A DNA stretch of 64,000 nucleotides. Origin: Aestuariirhabdus litorea (GTDB taxonomy: Bacteria > Pseudomonadota > Gammaproteobacteria > Pseudomonadales > Aestuariirhabdaceae). The position numbers and the translations under genes are program-made. The stretch is taken from contig NZ_QWEZ01000001.1 of assembly GCF_003864255.1 (NCBI RefSeq), forward strand, positions 930,001 through 994,000, in the 5' to 3' direction. Of the stretch, positions 34,744 through 43,304 are shown piece by piece; position 1 is the first letter of the stretch, and each line of letters opens with the position of its first letter. The notes below the pieces were generated by a model that saw nothing but the letters and a program-made list of their open reading frames with translations, ran no database searches and was not told the DNA's origin.

Positions 34744-35082
34744 TTAGTTCTCGAATGGACGAACAGAGGGTAGGGTCTGCGCAAAGCTTCCCCGGTGGGC
34801 TGTCGGATGGATACAAAGGGTTGTCAGCTCGCGGTAGCCAGGGCATAGCGCGAGGAGGGCGTGGACGCGGGGATCGCGCACAGCGCCGCGGCTGTTGGCC
34901 ACAGGGACAACAGACGGGGTTACGCCGGTGGGCGTAATTCGGGGTTCACCCAGGCGCAGGGCCGGGTGGCAAATCGGTTGGGAGGGGGCGGCCACCGGTC
35001 CAATACCCTTAAGGGGGGGACGGTGGCCTTTGGCCTCGGTGATATCGGGCTCGGGTGCGAGCTCCCTGGTTGCGTTATTCAT
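34744..35082 (-). CDS. Possible leader ORF upstream of the decarboxylase (uncertain)
   Basis: A 112-codon open frame lies in the 590-base gap (34740-35329) upstream of the decarboxylase. It begins MNNATRELAPEPD about ten bases after AAGGA, is rich in Pro, Arg and Gly, and ends with TAA only four bases before the decarboxylase ATG. That would allow translational coupling or a leader-peptide control. Against it, third-position GC is lower than in neighbouring genes, an opposite-strand frame overlaps most of it, and no family is recognised. Apart from this frame and a small hairpin at 35215-35242, I see nothing in the gap. Confidence 0.25.
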   Translation of the reverse strand: MNNATRELAPEPDITEAKGHRPPLKGIGPVAAPSQPICHPALRLGEPRITPTGVTPSVVPVANSRGAVRDPRVHALLALCPGYRELTTLCIHPTAHRGSFAQTLPSVRPFEN

Positions 35083-35299
35083 CCACAGGTTGTCCTTAAG
35101 CTAGTGTTGCGCCAGCCCTCGGAGTCTCTGCTCGCTGTTGGCTAACGCTGATTGGGAATCGACATAAAATCCATTGGGTAACTTAAAACGCGTTGAGTGT
35201 ATGAGAATTTAGGCGGCTCGCAAGAAAAAATGTTGGCGAGCCCTAAAAATGTTTCGAACGTTGGTGCCAATTGAGAAAATGGCAGGTACTGGAATGATA

Positions 35300-35323
35300 A
35301 GGGGCGGGTGGCTACCCGCCCCT
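35300..35323 (-). terminator. Terminator of the DEAD-box helicase gene
   Basis: AGGGGCGGG and CCCGCCCCT form a 9-bp stem with a six-base loop just after the helicase stop. On the transcribed minus strand it is followed by TTAT, a modest T tract. It probably ends helicase transcription. Confidence 0.6.
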
Positions 35324-35329
35324 GAAGGG

Positions 35330-36772
35330 CTATTTGCGGCGCTTGGGGGGCTCGAAACCGCTATCCGAGCCCCAGGGGCTGGCGGCGGCCGGTTTGCCAG
35401 TGGCGCGGGGTTTAGCTGCGCCGCCGGGCTTGCGCCGCAGCGGTGCATCACCATCGACCGGGGTAGCGGGACGGTTCTCGCGTTGCTCGCTCGCGGTTTT
35501 TTTGCCGGCGCCTGCCACCGGGCTGGCGGGTCGCTTGCCGCTGGCTTTGGCGCCCGTCTTCAGCTTGGCTTTGGTGGCGGGCTTGCGTTTTTTGGTGCTC
35601 GCGGCCTTACCGGAGCTCTTCAGTTTTTTGGGCCCCTTGTAGCTGGCGATCAGCCCCTCGACCTGTCGCTTGCGCAGGCCGGTGTTGATATAGCGTTCGA
35701 TACCGGCCTTGAGGTTCCAGTCGTAGGCGCAGACCAGGCTGATCGCGACACCGCTGGCATCGGCCCGGCCGGTCCGGCCGATACGGTGGATGTAATCGTC
35801 TCCGTTACGGGGCATGTCGAAGTTGATCACCAGGTCGACCCCCTTGACGTCGAGGCCGCGGGCGGCGAGGTCGGTGGCGACCAGTACCTTGAAGTGGCCG
35901 TCACGGAACAGCTGCATCCCCTGGTTGCGTTCGGGCTGGGTCATCTCGCCGTGCAGTACCCCCACCGGTAACCCCTGGCCCCGCAGCTGGCCGCACAGGC
36001 GGTCGGCCAGTTCCCGGGTGTTGGTGAACACCAGCGCCTTGTCGAAGGGGTCATGCTCCAGCAGGTGGGCCAGCAGTTTCACCTTGTGCCCGGTGTCGTC
36101 GGCCAGGATCATCTGCTGGTCGATGTCGCCGCTTTGCTTACGCGGGGTGTCCAGGATCAGGGATTCGGGGTTATCGAGGGCACTGGCGATGATCTCACTG
36201 AGCCCGCGACGCTTGAGGGTGGCGGAGTAGAGCAGGGTCTGGCGCTTATCGGCGCAGGCGTTGCAGATCTTCTCCAGGTCCTCGCTGAAGCCCATCTCCA
36301 GCATGCGGTCCGCTTCGTCGAGTACCAGCGTCTCGATATCGTTGAGGTGCAGCGATTCGGCCTCCAGGTGTTCCACCAGTCGACCCGGGGTGGCGATCAG
36401 GATCTCGGGATTTTTGCGCAACATGGCGCGCTGCTCCTTGAAGCCCTCACCGCCGATGATCATGTCGGCCTTGATAAAGGTGAAGCGTCCCAGCTGCTCG
36501 CAGGCTTTCATCACCTGGCGCGCCAGCTCGCGGGTGGGCACCAGGATGAGTGCCCTGGCCTGGGCGTCGGGGCGCTCACTCAGTTGCAGGCGATGCAGGA
36601 TCGGCAACACGAAGGCGGCGGTCTTGCCACTGCCGGTGCGGGCGCAGACCAACAGGTCCCTGCCCTCCAGCGCGGGGGGGATCGACCGCTTCTGCACCTC
36701 GGTGGGTTCGGTAAAACCGAGGTTGTCGAGGGCTTTCAGCAGGCGCTCATTCAGGGCGAGTTGGTTGAACAC
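35330..36772 (-). CDS. DEAD-box RNA helicase, SrmB-like
   Basis: A 480-residue protein with all DEAD-box motifs. The Q motif is GFTEPTEVQKRSIPPAL and motif I is ARTGSGKT. Ia is PTRELA, II is DEAD, III is SAT and VI is HRIGRTGR. NFDMPRNGDDYIHRIGRTGR, the arrangement of conserved segments, and CAYDWNLKAGIERYI recall SrmB. The C-terminal 100 residues are a low-complexity tail rich in Lys, Ala and Pro, typical of RNA-binding extensions. A role in ribosome assembly or mRNA turnover is likely. RhlE or DbpA relatives are the alternative. Confidence 0.88.
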   Translation of the reverse strand: MFNQLALNERLLKALDNLGFTEPTEVQKRSIPPALEGRDLLVCARTGSGKTAAFVLPILHRLQLSERPDAQARALILVPTRELARQVMKACEQLGRFTFIKADMIIGGEGFKEQRAMLRKNPEILIATPGRLVEHLEAESLHLNDIETLVLDEADRMLEMGFSEDLEKICNACADKRQTLLYSATLKRRGLSEIIASALDNPESLILDTPRKQSGDIDQQMILADDTGHKVKLLAHLLEHDPFDKALVFTNTRELADRLCGQLRGQGLPVGVLHGEMTQPERNQGMQLFRDGHFKVLVATDLAARGLDVKGVDLVINFDMPRNGDDYIHRIGRTGRADASGVAISLVCAYDWNLKAGIERYINTGLRKRQVEGLIASYKGPKKLKSSGKAASTKKRKPATKAKLKTGAKASGKRPASPVAGAGKKTASEQRENRPATPVDGDAPLRRKPGGAAKPRATGKPAAASPWGSDSGFEPPKRRK

Positions 36773-36844
36773 GTTGGCGGCCTCATGGGCTGGGAAAAGG
36801 GGGGCATTGTAAACCGCAGGCGGTAGCGAACAAAGCCCAAGTGG

Positions 36845-37249
36845 TTAAAGATCCGATCCCAGAGTATAACCGTGCAGGGTCAGGAAGGTCTCCGCCTCCC
36901 GGGGACTGGACACCACCCGGGAGCGATTGTCGCCTTCGTAGATGAGTAACTGCTCCATTAACTGCTGGTTGAGCAGCCCCTCGCCGGGATAGATCAGGGT
37001 GTATTGCACGCCGTTGGCGACCGCCCAGGCCACCGACTCGCGCAGATAGGGGATGGCTTCCGGGTTGGCCAGTTGCCACTGGGAGACATCCACGTAGTGG
37101 GACCAGCGCGTGAGGCCAGCCTGCTCGACACAGTGGCGCAGGTCCTGCAGCCACTGGCGGGCGGTGACCTCATTCCAGCCACCATAGCCACGGCAGATCA
37201 CCAACTGGTGATCTACCTTGATGCGGTAGCTGCCGTGGGCTCGTTTCAT
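36845..37249 (-). CDS. Hypothetical protein, STAS/SpoIIAA-like
   Basis: A 134-residue cytoplasmic protein. Its strand-helix pattern (YRIKVDHQLVICRGYGGWNEVTAR, then HYVDVSQWQLANPEAIPYLRESV) resembles small STAS/SpoIIAA-like proteins common in marine gammaproteobacteria, but I do not recognise the exact family. No catalytic motif is apparent. ATG 37249 is preferred because an upstream extension has no support. It stands between the helicase and the hydratase on the same strand. Confidence 0.6.
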   Translation of the reverse strand: MKRAHGSYRIKVDHQLVICRGYGGWNEVTARQWLQDLRHCVEQAGLTRWSHYVDVSQWQLANPEAIPYLRESVAWAVANGVQYTLIYPGEGLLNQQLMEQLLIYEGDNRSRVVSSPREAETFLTLHGYTLGSDL

Positions 37250-37359
37250 GGTGACTCTATCGAAAATAGGGGCGCGTACTATACATCTTAGTATCAACAG
37301 GGATAGGCGTGGGCGCACCGGGGGCGGCGCCGGTGATCGGCGCCGGGGGGAGGGAGGGG

Positions 37360-38151
37360 TCAGTCGAACTGCAGGCTGACGTCACCGAGTCCGCTGTCGA
37401 AGCGGGCAATGACGCTGTCCCCGGCCTGCACAGGGATCGCGCGCACGAAAGAGCCGGAAAAGGCCACATCACCAGCCTCAAAGGCGATGCCAAACTCGGA
37501 AAGCTTGTTGGCCAACCAGGCTACCGCGGTGAGGGGGTTACCCAGCACCGCGGCCGCCGCGCCACTCTCCTGCACGGAACCGTTGATGATCAGGTCGCCG
37601 CGGATGGCGCCCAGCTCCACCTCATCGAGGCGTTTGGGCTGGCTGCCCAGAGAGACGCAGCCCACCGCAGCCAGGTCGGCAATGGTATCGCGCACATCCA
37701 TACCGGGGGCGCGGGCGACGCGGAAGTCGACGAGTTCAATGGAGGGCAGGATATAGTCGGTGGCCGCCGCCACGTCAGCCTCGGTGATGCCGGGGCCCTT
37801 GAGGGTCTGCTTCATGACGAAGGCGATCTCGATCTCGATCAGGGGGTCGGAAAAGTCGTCGCACTTGAGGCACGAGCCCGACTCCACAAACATGTGGTCC
37901 AGTACCGAGCTGTAATCGGGTTCGGTGGTCCCTGCCATCTGCTGCATTACCTCGGAGGTGAGGCCGATCTTGTACCCCTTTACCTGTCGCCCATCGGCCT
38001 GGAACCGGCTAATCACCTGCTCCTGGATGCGGTAGGCGTCCTCCACCTCGATCTCGGGGTGGCTCTGGGTCAACAGCGGAATCTGGCGCCTGTGGGTGAA
38101 GCAATCGAAAATCTGCTGCGCAATGGTGCTGCGGGTTTCTTGGTTAAGCAT
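37360..38151 (-). CDS. 2-oxopent-4-enoate hydratase / fumarylacetoacetate hydrolase family enzyme
   Basis: A 263-residue enzyme. The N-terminal helices (IAQQIFDCFTHRRQIPLLTQ, VEDAYRIQEQVISRF) and KGYKIGLTSEVMQQM are those of 2-keto-4-pentenoate hydratases (MhpD/DmpE). Metal-binding acidic residues appear in PLIEIEIAFVM, and IELVDFRV follows. These enzymes add water to 2-hydroxypenta-2,4-dienoates in meta-cleavage pathways, or decarboxylate oxalocrotonate. No dioxygenase or aldolase is adjacent, so the exact substrate is open. It lies just after the GMC oxidoreductase in the same direction. Confidence 0.82.
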   Translation of the reverse strand: MLNQETRSTIAQQIFDCFTHRRQIPLLTQSHPEIEVEDAYRIQEQVISRFQADGRQVKGYKIGLTSEVMQQMAGTTEPDYSSVLDHMFVESGSCLKCDDFSDPLIEIEIAFVMKQTLKGPGITEADVAAATDYILPSIELVDFRVARAPGMDVRDTIADLAAVGCVSLGSQPKRLDEVELGAIRGDLIINGSVQESGAAAAVLGNPLTAVAWLANKLSEFGIAFEAGDVAFSGSFVRAIPVQAGDSVIARFDSGLGDVSLQFD

Positions 38152-38229
38152 AGGAAATCCTTGGGGGCAGGGGAGGGAGCGCGAACCCACGGGGGGCTCG
38201 CGGCCGTTATGGGCGGTTACGGCCCTCCC

Positions 38230-39768
38230 TTAGGGGTTAAGCATTTTGTGCATGGCGCGATCGCTCATCACCATAATCGGGATCATGGTGTGGGTTGAGC
38301 TGGTGGTGGGCATCACCGAACCGTCGACCACGTAGATGTTATCCAGGTTATGCAGTTTGAGGTCCTGGTTGACAACGCCGGTGCTGGCGTCCAGGCCGAT
38401 GCGGCAACTGCCCTGTACGTGGGCGGAGGTCAACTGCACCATTCCCGGCTCCACCGGCAGTTCATCGATCCGCGAGAGCTGGTCTGGGCTGGTGAGCGAG
38501 GGATAGACCGCGCTGTTGTAGTTGACCTGTCTGGCGCCCGCCTCGAAGAGAAACTCGGTGGCGGTTTTCATGCCGGTCTTGAGGCGCTGAACCCATTCGG
38601 CCGTTGGGCGGTAGTGGATTTTGGGTTTGACTTTACCGTCCGCCCCCCACTCCCAGTCCATGGTGCCGGTGGGCTGGTCGGGCACCAGCAGCGCCGAATA
38701 GTGGGTATGGGGATAGGCCTGCATCATCCGCTTATGCTCCTGGCCGATGGCGGAGGAGAAGGCTCCCAGTACACCGGGCAGTCCACCCACCCCCTCCATG
38801 CGGAAACCGCCCAGGCCGTGGTCGGCGCGGTTGTCATCGAACTCGCTCATGTAGACCGACTGGGGGGCGCCGCGCCAGGAGATCATTTTGTCGGAGGCGT
38901 CGAACTGCGCGGAGATGCCGAGCTGCGGCTGCAGGGAGATGTTGCGCCCCAGCTGGGGGAGCCCCTTGTCCAGGCCCGAACGCTTGAGAATGGCGGGGGT
39001 GTGGACGGTACCGGCCGCGAGGATGATGCGCTCGGCGTCGATGGTGATCGGCAGCCGGAGGGCGCGGGTGCCTCGCTCCAGCACACTGGCGTGAATGCGA
39101 TAGGTGCCACCGAACAGCGGCTCGATGCGGTCAACCCGCACATCGGTGTAGATCGAGGCCCCCAACGCCGAGGCACGGGGCAGGTAGGTGAGGTTGGTGC
39201 CCTGCTTGGCGTCGTAGGAGCAGCCGGAGAAGCAGTACCCGCTGCCGATGCAGCCCTTGCGGTTGGAGTTAAACACGCCCGCCTTGTAGCCGAGGCGATC
39301 GGCGGTCTCCAGTAACACGTTGTTGTTGCGGTTGAGGATTCGATCCTCCAGCCGGTGGACGTTGAGATCCTTGTAGACCCGCTCGTAGGAGGCGGTCAGG
39401 CTCTCCTCGGTCAGCTCGGTGAGGCCGAATTTCTGCTGCCAGTGGTGCAGCACCTCGGCTTCGATGGGGGTGGCGTCGGCGGTGTTAATGACGGTGGAGC
39501 CGCCGAAGCAGGAGCCCTGCCAGACGTAGATCATGCCATCGGTGGTGGTCTGTTGCCCCCCGGAACGATACAGGGCCGGCATCATATCCTCTTCGCGCTG
39601 GTTGAAATCCCGGGCCTGGAAGTACCCCCCCTCTTCGAGGACGAGGGTGTCGACCCCGGCAGCGGCGAGGTGATAGGCGGCCACGCCGCCACCCGCGCCT
39701 GAGCCGATCACCACAGAGTGGGTTTTGAGTTTGAGGTGAGAGTGAATCTCATGACCTTGAATAATCAT
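38230..39768 (-). CDS. GMC-family FAD-dependent oxidoreductase (alcohol dehydrogenase type)
   Basis: About 512 residues from ATG 39768. The FAD fold is at the N-terminus: THSVVIGSGAGGGVAAYHLAAAGVDTLVLEEGG. WQGSCFGGSTVINTADATPI is the GMC signature 1. The Cys-rich stretch KGCIGSGYCFSGCSYDAK is shared with gluconate-dehydrogenase-like members. The catalytic His pair lies in HVQGSCRIG and SSTHTMIPIMV. It starts one base after the stop of the Tat-exported small-subunit gene, so the two form a complex that oxidises an alcohol or sugar. No cytochrome subunit is adjacent. An upstream in-frame start would overlap the small-subunit gene. Confidence 0.88.
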   Translation of the reverse strand: MIIQGHEIHSHLKLKTHSVVIGSGAGGGVAAYHLAAAGVDTLVLEEGGYFQARDFNQREEDMMPALYRSGGQQTTTDGMIYVWQGSCFGGSTVINTADATPIEAEVLHHWQQKFGLTELTEESLTASYERVYKDLNVHRLEDRILNRNNNVLLETADRLGYKAGVFNSNRKGCIGSGYCFSGCSYDAKQGTNLTYLPRASALGASIYTDVRVDRIEPLFGGTYRIHASVLERGTRALRLPITIDAERIILAAGTVHTPAILKRSGLDKGLPQLGRNISLQPQLGISAQFDASDKMISWRGAPQSVYMSEFDDNRADHGLGGFRMEGVGGLPGVLGAFSSAIGQEHKRMMQAYPHTHYSALLVPDQPTGTMDWEWGADGKVKPKIHYRPTAEWVQRLKTGMKTATEFLFEAGARQVNYNSAVYPSLTSPDQLSRIDELPVEPGMVQLTSAHVQGSCRIGLDASTGVVNQDLKLHNLDNIYVVDGSVMPTTSSTHTMIPIMVMSDRAMHKMLNP

Positions 39769-39769
39769 A

Positions 39770-40330
39770 TCAACCACCGTTTTTGGGGTTAGGGGCGCTT
39801 TGCGCAATCAGGGGACCGTCGTAGCCGATATGGGGCCAGCTGTGCTCATCGGTATAGAAGTAGAAGAGGCACAGACCCCGCAGGGCGGCAAACACGCTGA
39901 CCGCAACCGGTCCTGCCTCCTTGAGGGCCAGCAGGCAGCGCTCCCGCTCGCTGGCGGACAGCGCCGAGAAGGGGGATGGGGCACCGATCAACTCGGGGGA
40001 CTTGTGTTCGACAAACAGCAGGGCGCCGCGCAGGCCGGTCAGCAGGTCGTTGTCGGTGGGGTCCAGGTAGTGGTCGATACGCAGGGCCAGGTCAATATCC
40101 CGGGCCCCGGTATCGAAGGCGCCGCCTTGGGGGATGAGGGTGTCGGCGACCACCGCCAGGATTCGGTCCTCATCCGCTGAGAGTACCCGCAGCCTGCGGG
40201 GGCCCAGGTTCACGGCGGCGTTCTCCATGGCCAGCAGTTGTGACGGTGCCACCAGAGCGGCCAGTGCCAGCATCGACTGTTGCAGGAACAGGCGGCGGGT
40301 CGCGGAGGGCAGAGATCGATGATTACCCAT
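39770..40330 (-). CDS. Tat-exported small subunit of a GMC dehydrogenase (gluconate 2-dehydrogenase subunit 3-like)
   Basis: A 186-residue protein with a twin-arginine signal. ATRRLFLQQSMLALAALVAPSQLLA has the RRxFLQ motif and a moderately hydrophobic core. The mature part is helical (LSADEDRILAVVADTLIPQGG, LRGALLFVEHKSP), as in gluconate 2-dehydrogenase subunit 3. It is needed to mature or co-export the GMC flavoprotein, which itself has no signal and may cross the membrane with it. It is translated just upstream of the GMC gene with a one-base gap. Confidence 0.8.
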   Translation of the reverse strand: MGNHRSLPSATRRLFLQQSMLALAALVAPSQLLAMENAAVNLGPRRLRVLSADEDRILAVVADTLIPQGGAFDTGARDIDLALRIDHYLDPTDNDLLTGLRGALLFVEHKSPELIGAPSPFSALSASERERCLLALKEAGPVAVSVFAALRGLCLFYFYTDEHSWPHIGYDGPLIAQSAPNPKNGG

Positions 40331-40551
40331 TGTTATTCACCTTACTTGGGGCCAACGGTTTTATTATTGGAGGCGTCCTCACAGGTGCTGAGGGTGGGGA
40401 GTTCAGCGGTGGTGGGATGCCTGCACTCCACTTCATGCTAGATCCCGCTAGCGGTCGTCGCTTGACAGATAGCGCCGACAAGTTGACCAAACACGACAAC
40501 TGCTCTCCGCTGTCCCGCAAGGGCGGGCCCCCGACCTGTGGATGCGGGACC

Positions 40552-41577
40552 CTAGGGGTTACCCGTTTGCTGGGCGCGTTGGCGCCACTGCAAAGGGGAT
40601 AGACCGGACCAGCGTTTGAAGGCCCGCGAGAAGGCGCTCAACTCCGAGTAGCCCAGGTTGAGGGCGATGTCGGTGATCGGGGTGTCCGCCGCCAGGGACT
40701 CGCGGGCGATCTCAAAACGCACCTGGTCCAGCAGGGTGCGGAACTCCGTGCCGATCAGCTTCAGCTCGCGTTGCAGGGTGCGGATATTGAGCCCCAGCAT
40801 GGGAGCGATGGTGGTGAGGGTGGCCTCACCGGTCGGGATCAGTTCGTAGATCAGCCGCGACACCTTATGGGGCAGCGGCTGCTCGCGCCCCTGGGATTCC
40901 TGCTCCAGAAACGATTCCAGGTAGCGTTTGAGGGCATCTGAGGCGGGGCGTGGGGGCTGCCGGAGCAGGCGGGGAGGGAAGACGATGGCGTCTTTGCTCT
41001 GGCCAAAGCGTATCTCGGCATCGATGTACTGGCGATACGCCTCGGGGGGCACCAGTGGTGAATGCCGGAAGTGGATGCGTGCACCCCGCATGGTGTCGGG
41101 GGCCATCTCCCGGAGGACGTTGTAACCGAGACCGAGGCTGACCTCGACCACCTGCTCCAGGCCGATCGAGGGGTCGAGATCAAACTCGATCGCCAGTTGC
41201 GCCTCCCTCTCCAGCAGGGTGGTGGTCAAGCTGACCCCCAGCGCGTGAAAGTGGAAAAACTTCTTGATCACTTCAAGGCTGTCGGCCACCGTCGCCGCCT
41301 GGGAGGCAAGCAGCCCCAGGGGGCCAAAGGTTTTTAGCCCCTGGTAGGTGGAGAGCGCGAGCCCAAAAAGAGGGAAATCGGCACTGTCGGCCCCCCGGTT
41401 TAACAGGTGGGCAAAGCTGTTGTAGTCGATCATCAGGTCGTTGGAGCGTAACACGGTGCTCGACAGCCCCTCGGCGGCCAACAGGCTGACGGGGTTGATC
41501 TGCAGGCGTCGGCAGAGGGGGTTAAACCCCATCAAGGCGCTGCTTTTCACCTTGAGCCTATTGCTGGCCTGGGACAC
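40552..41577 (-). CDS. AraC-family transcriptional regulator
   Basis: About 341 residues. GTG 41577 is chosen because AAGGAG stands at ideal distance before it; a longer frame to 41607 has no RBS. The N-terminal 220 residues are the AraC-type ligand-binding domain with the FGPLGLLASQAATVADSLEVI segment. The C-terminal double HTH is clear (LTTIAPMLGLNIRTLQRELKLIG, then ITDIALNLGYSELSAFSRAFKRWSGLSP). It is divergent from the aldehyde dehydrogenase gene across a region with three phased repeats. It probably activates that operon and perhaps the GMC genes in response to a substrate alcohol or aldehyde. Confidence 0.88.
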   Translation of the reverse strand: MSQASNRLKVKSSALMGFNPLCRRLQINPVSLLAAEGLSSTVLRSNDLMIDYNSFAHLLNRGADSADFPLFGLALSTYQGLKTFGPLGLLASQAATVADSLEVIKKFFHFHALGVSLTTTLLEREAQLAIEFDLDPSIGLEQVVEVSLGLGYNVLREMAPDTMRGARIHFRHSPLVPPEAYRQYIDAEIRFGQSKDAIVFPPRLLRQPPRPASDALKRYLESFLEQESQGREQPLPHKVSRLIYELIPTGEATLTTIAPMLGLNIRTLQRELKLIGTEFRTLLDQVRFEIARESLAADTPITDIALNLGYSELSAFSRAFKRWSGLSPLQWRQRAQQTGNP

Positions 41578-41638
41578 GGGTGCTCCTTTTATTGTTATGG
41601 GCGGCAATCGCGGTGCTGTCGTTAATGATCAATAGGCT

Positions 41639-41706
41639 GGCGCCAACTGTCAATCATTCGGGCAAGATGTCGCCTTATGTCAATGTTGGGGCGCTAATTG
41701 TCAAGC
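41639..41706. promoter_or_regulatory. Three phased 17-bp direct repeats, likely AraC-regulator sites
   Basis: GGCGCCAACTGTCAATC at 41639, GTCGCCTTATGTCAATG at 41669 and GGCGCTAATTGTCAAGC at 41690 share the pattern GkCGCy-N3-TGTCAA. Their spacings are 30 and 21 bases, about three and two helical turns, so all face the same side of DNA. They end 90 bases before the aldehyde dehydrogenase start. AraC-family activators bind direct repeats of this size. Confidence 0.65.
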
Positions 41707-41795
41707 TGGTGCGGGAGGGGGGTGGGTAGTCTGGTCGCTGTGAGTCCCCTGATTGAATCGCCGAACGATTGGCACAAGCCTGATAAGAGGTCGTG

Positions 41796-43232
41796 ATGAG
41801 TAACACCGCATTGAAAGTCGCTAATGAACCGAGTCGCATCGATTTCCTGTTTGACAAGCAACGGCAGGCATCTCGCTCCCAGGCGGGCGCCTACCCCAGT
41901 CTGCAGGAGCGCCTTGCGCACCTGGACACCCTGGAGCAGTTGCTGGAGAGCAACCAGGATGCGATCTGCGAGGCGATCAACCGGGATTTTGGCAATCGCT
42001 GTGCCCAGGAGACCAAGCTCGCTGAGATCTCGATGCTACTGGGCAACATCGCCTACGTTAAAAAGCATCTCAAGGGCTGGGTGAAACCGCAGAAGCGCCA
42101 CGTGGGGCTGGGATTTTTGGGGGCCAAAAACCAGGTTATTCCCCAGCCCAAAGGGGTGATCGGGGTGGTTGCTCCCTGGAACTATCCCCTGCAGCTGACC
42201 GTGGGCCCGGCCATCTTTGCCCTGGCGGCGGGTAACCGGGTGATCATCAAGATGGCGGCTAACTCACAGAACCTGTGCCGCCTGATGGATGAACTTACCG
42301 CCAAGGTGTTCGACGAATCGGTGCTGGCCTTCGTGCCCGGCGTTTCTGCCGGCGAGTTTACCGCCCGCCCTTGGGACCACCTGGTGTTTACCGGCTCGCC
42401 GGAGACCGGCAAGACAGTGATGGAGACCGCCGCCCGCTACCTGACCCCCGTGACCCTGGAACTGGGGGGCAAGTCCCCCACCATCGTGGCGCCCGATTTT
42501 GACCTGCGCACAGCCGCCGAGCGCATGCTGTTCGGTAAGTTGCTGAACGCCGGCCAGACCTGCACCGCCCCTGACTACCTGTTCCTGCCAAGGGGTTCGG
42601 TGGATGAGTTTATTGGTCATGCCAAGGCGATCGTGGCCGAACGCTACGGCCGTGCCGACTCCGGCGACTACACCTCCATCATTGACGGTAAGGCGTTCAG
42701 CCGTCTCTGCTCAACCCTGGAGGATGCCACCGCCAAGGGGGCCAAGACGGTGCCTCTGACCCAGGGTGACACCCCCAACCCCGAGACCCGCAAGTTGCCG
42801 CCCCAGATCGTTCTCGATGTGACTGCGGAGATGGTGATCATGCAGGACGAGATCTTCGGCCCCCTGCTGCCCATCAAGCCTTACGACAGCATCGACGAGG
42901 TGATCGACTACATCAACGCCAACGAACGTCCGCTGGCCCTCTACCTGTTCAGCAACAACAAGGCGCTGCAGGAGAAGGTGGTCTACAACACTGTGTCCGG
43001 CGGTGTCTCTGTAAACGATACCCTGCTGCACGTGGCGCAGCACGACATGCCCTTTGGAGGTATCGGCAACAGCGGCATGGGCCACTACCACGGCAAGGAG
43101 GGCTTTATCGAGTTCTCCAAGCTGCGCCCGGTGTTCAAGCAGGCACGCAACTCCGGCATTCTGATGCTGGCTCCCCCCTACGGCCCGCGCTTCGAGAAGC
43201 TGATGAAGCTGATGATCCGCTTCCGTCTGTAA
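41796..43232 (+). CDS. Coniferyl-aldehyde-dehydrogenase-like NAD(P)-dependent aldehyde dehydrogenase
   Basis: A 478-residue enzyme. GVVAPWNYPLQLTVGPAI is the ALDH substrate-channel motif. ITLELGGKSPT-type wording (VTLELGGKSPTIV) carries the general-base Glu, and NAGQTCTAPDY has the catalytic Cys. FGGIGNSGMGHYHGKEGF is typical of coniferyl aldehyde and class 3 dehydrogenases. The C-terminal hydrophobic end (LMKLMIRFRL) could touch the membrane, as in long-chain ALDHs. It oxidises an aldehyde to an acid. ATG 41796 is used; a GTG directly before it is also possible. Confidence 0.88.
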   Translation: MSNTALKVANEPSRIDFLFDKQRQASRSQAGAYPSLQERLAHLDTLEQLLESNQDAICEAINRDFGNRCAQETKLAEISMLLGNIAYVKKHLKGWVKPQKRHVGLGFLGAKNQVIPQPKGVIGVVAPWNYPLQLTVGPAIFALAAGNRVIIKMAANSQNLCRLMDELTAKVFDESVLAFVPGVSAGEFTARPWDHLVFTGSPETGKTVMETAARYLTPVTLELGGKSPTIVAPDFDLRTAAERMLFGKLLNAGQTCTAPDYLFLPRGSVDEFIGHAKAIVAERYGRADSGDYTSIIDGKAFSRLCSTLEDATAKGAKTVPLTQGDTPNPETRKLPPQIVLDVTAEMVIMQDEIFGPLLPIKPYDSIDEVIDYINANERPLALYLFSNNKALQEKVVYNTVSGGVSVNDTLLHVAQHDMPFGGIGNSGMGHYHGKEGFIEFSKLRPVFKQARNSGILMLAPPYGPRFEKLMKLMIRFRL

Positions 43233-43249
43233 TTCGCCGAGATCCTTCT

Positions 43250-43266
43250 GGCCAGCTGTGCTGGCC
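43250..43266 (+). other. Intercistronic hairpin between the aldehyde dehydrogenase and GldA-like genes
   Basis: GGCCAGC-TGT-GCTGGCC is a perfect 7-bp stem in the 72-base gap. It has no T run, so it could tune the level of the second gene. Confidence 0.4.
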
Positions 43267-43304
43267 GGGTGGATACCCGAGACCCTAATTGAGTGAGAGA
43301 GCCC

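Noticed and set aside
35215-35242. GGCTCGC...GCGAGCC hairpin downstream of the DEAD-box helicase
   Set aside because: A long AT-rich loop and no T run; the hairpin at 35300-35323 is the better terminator, so this was not listed separately.
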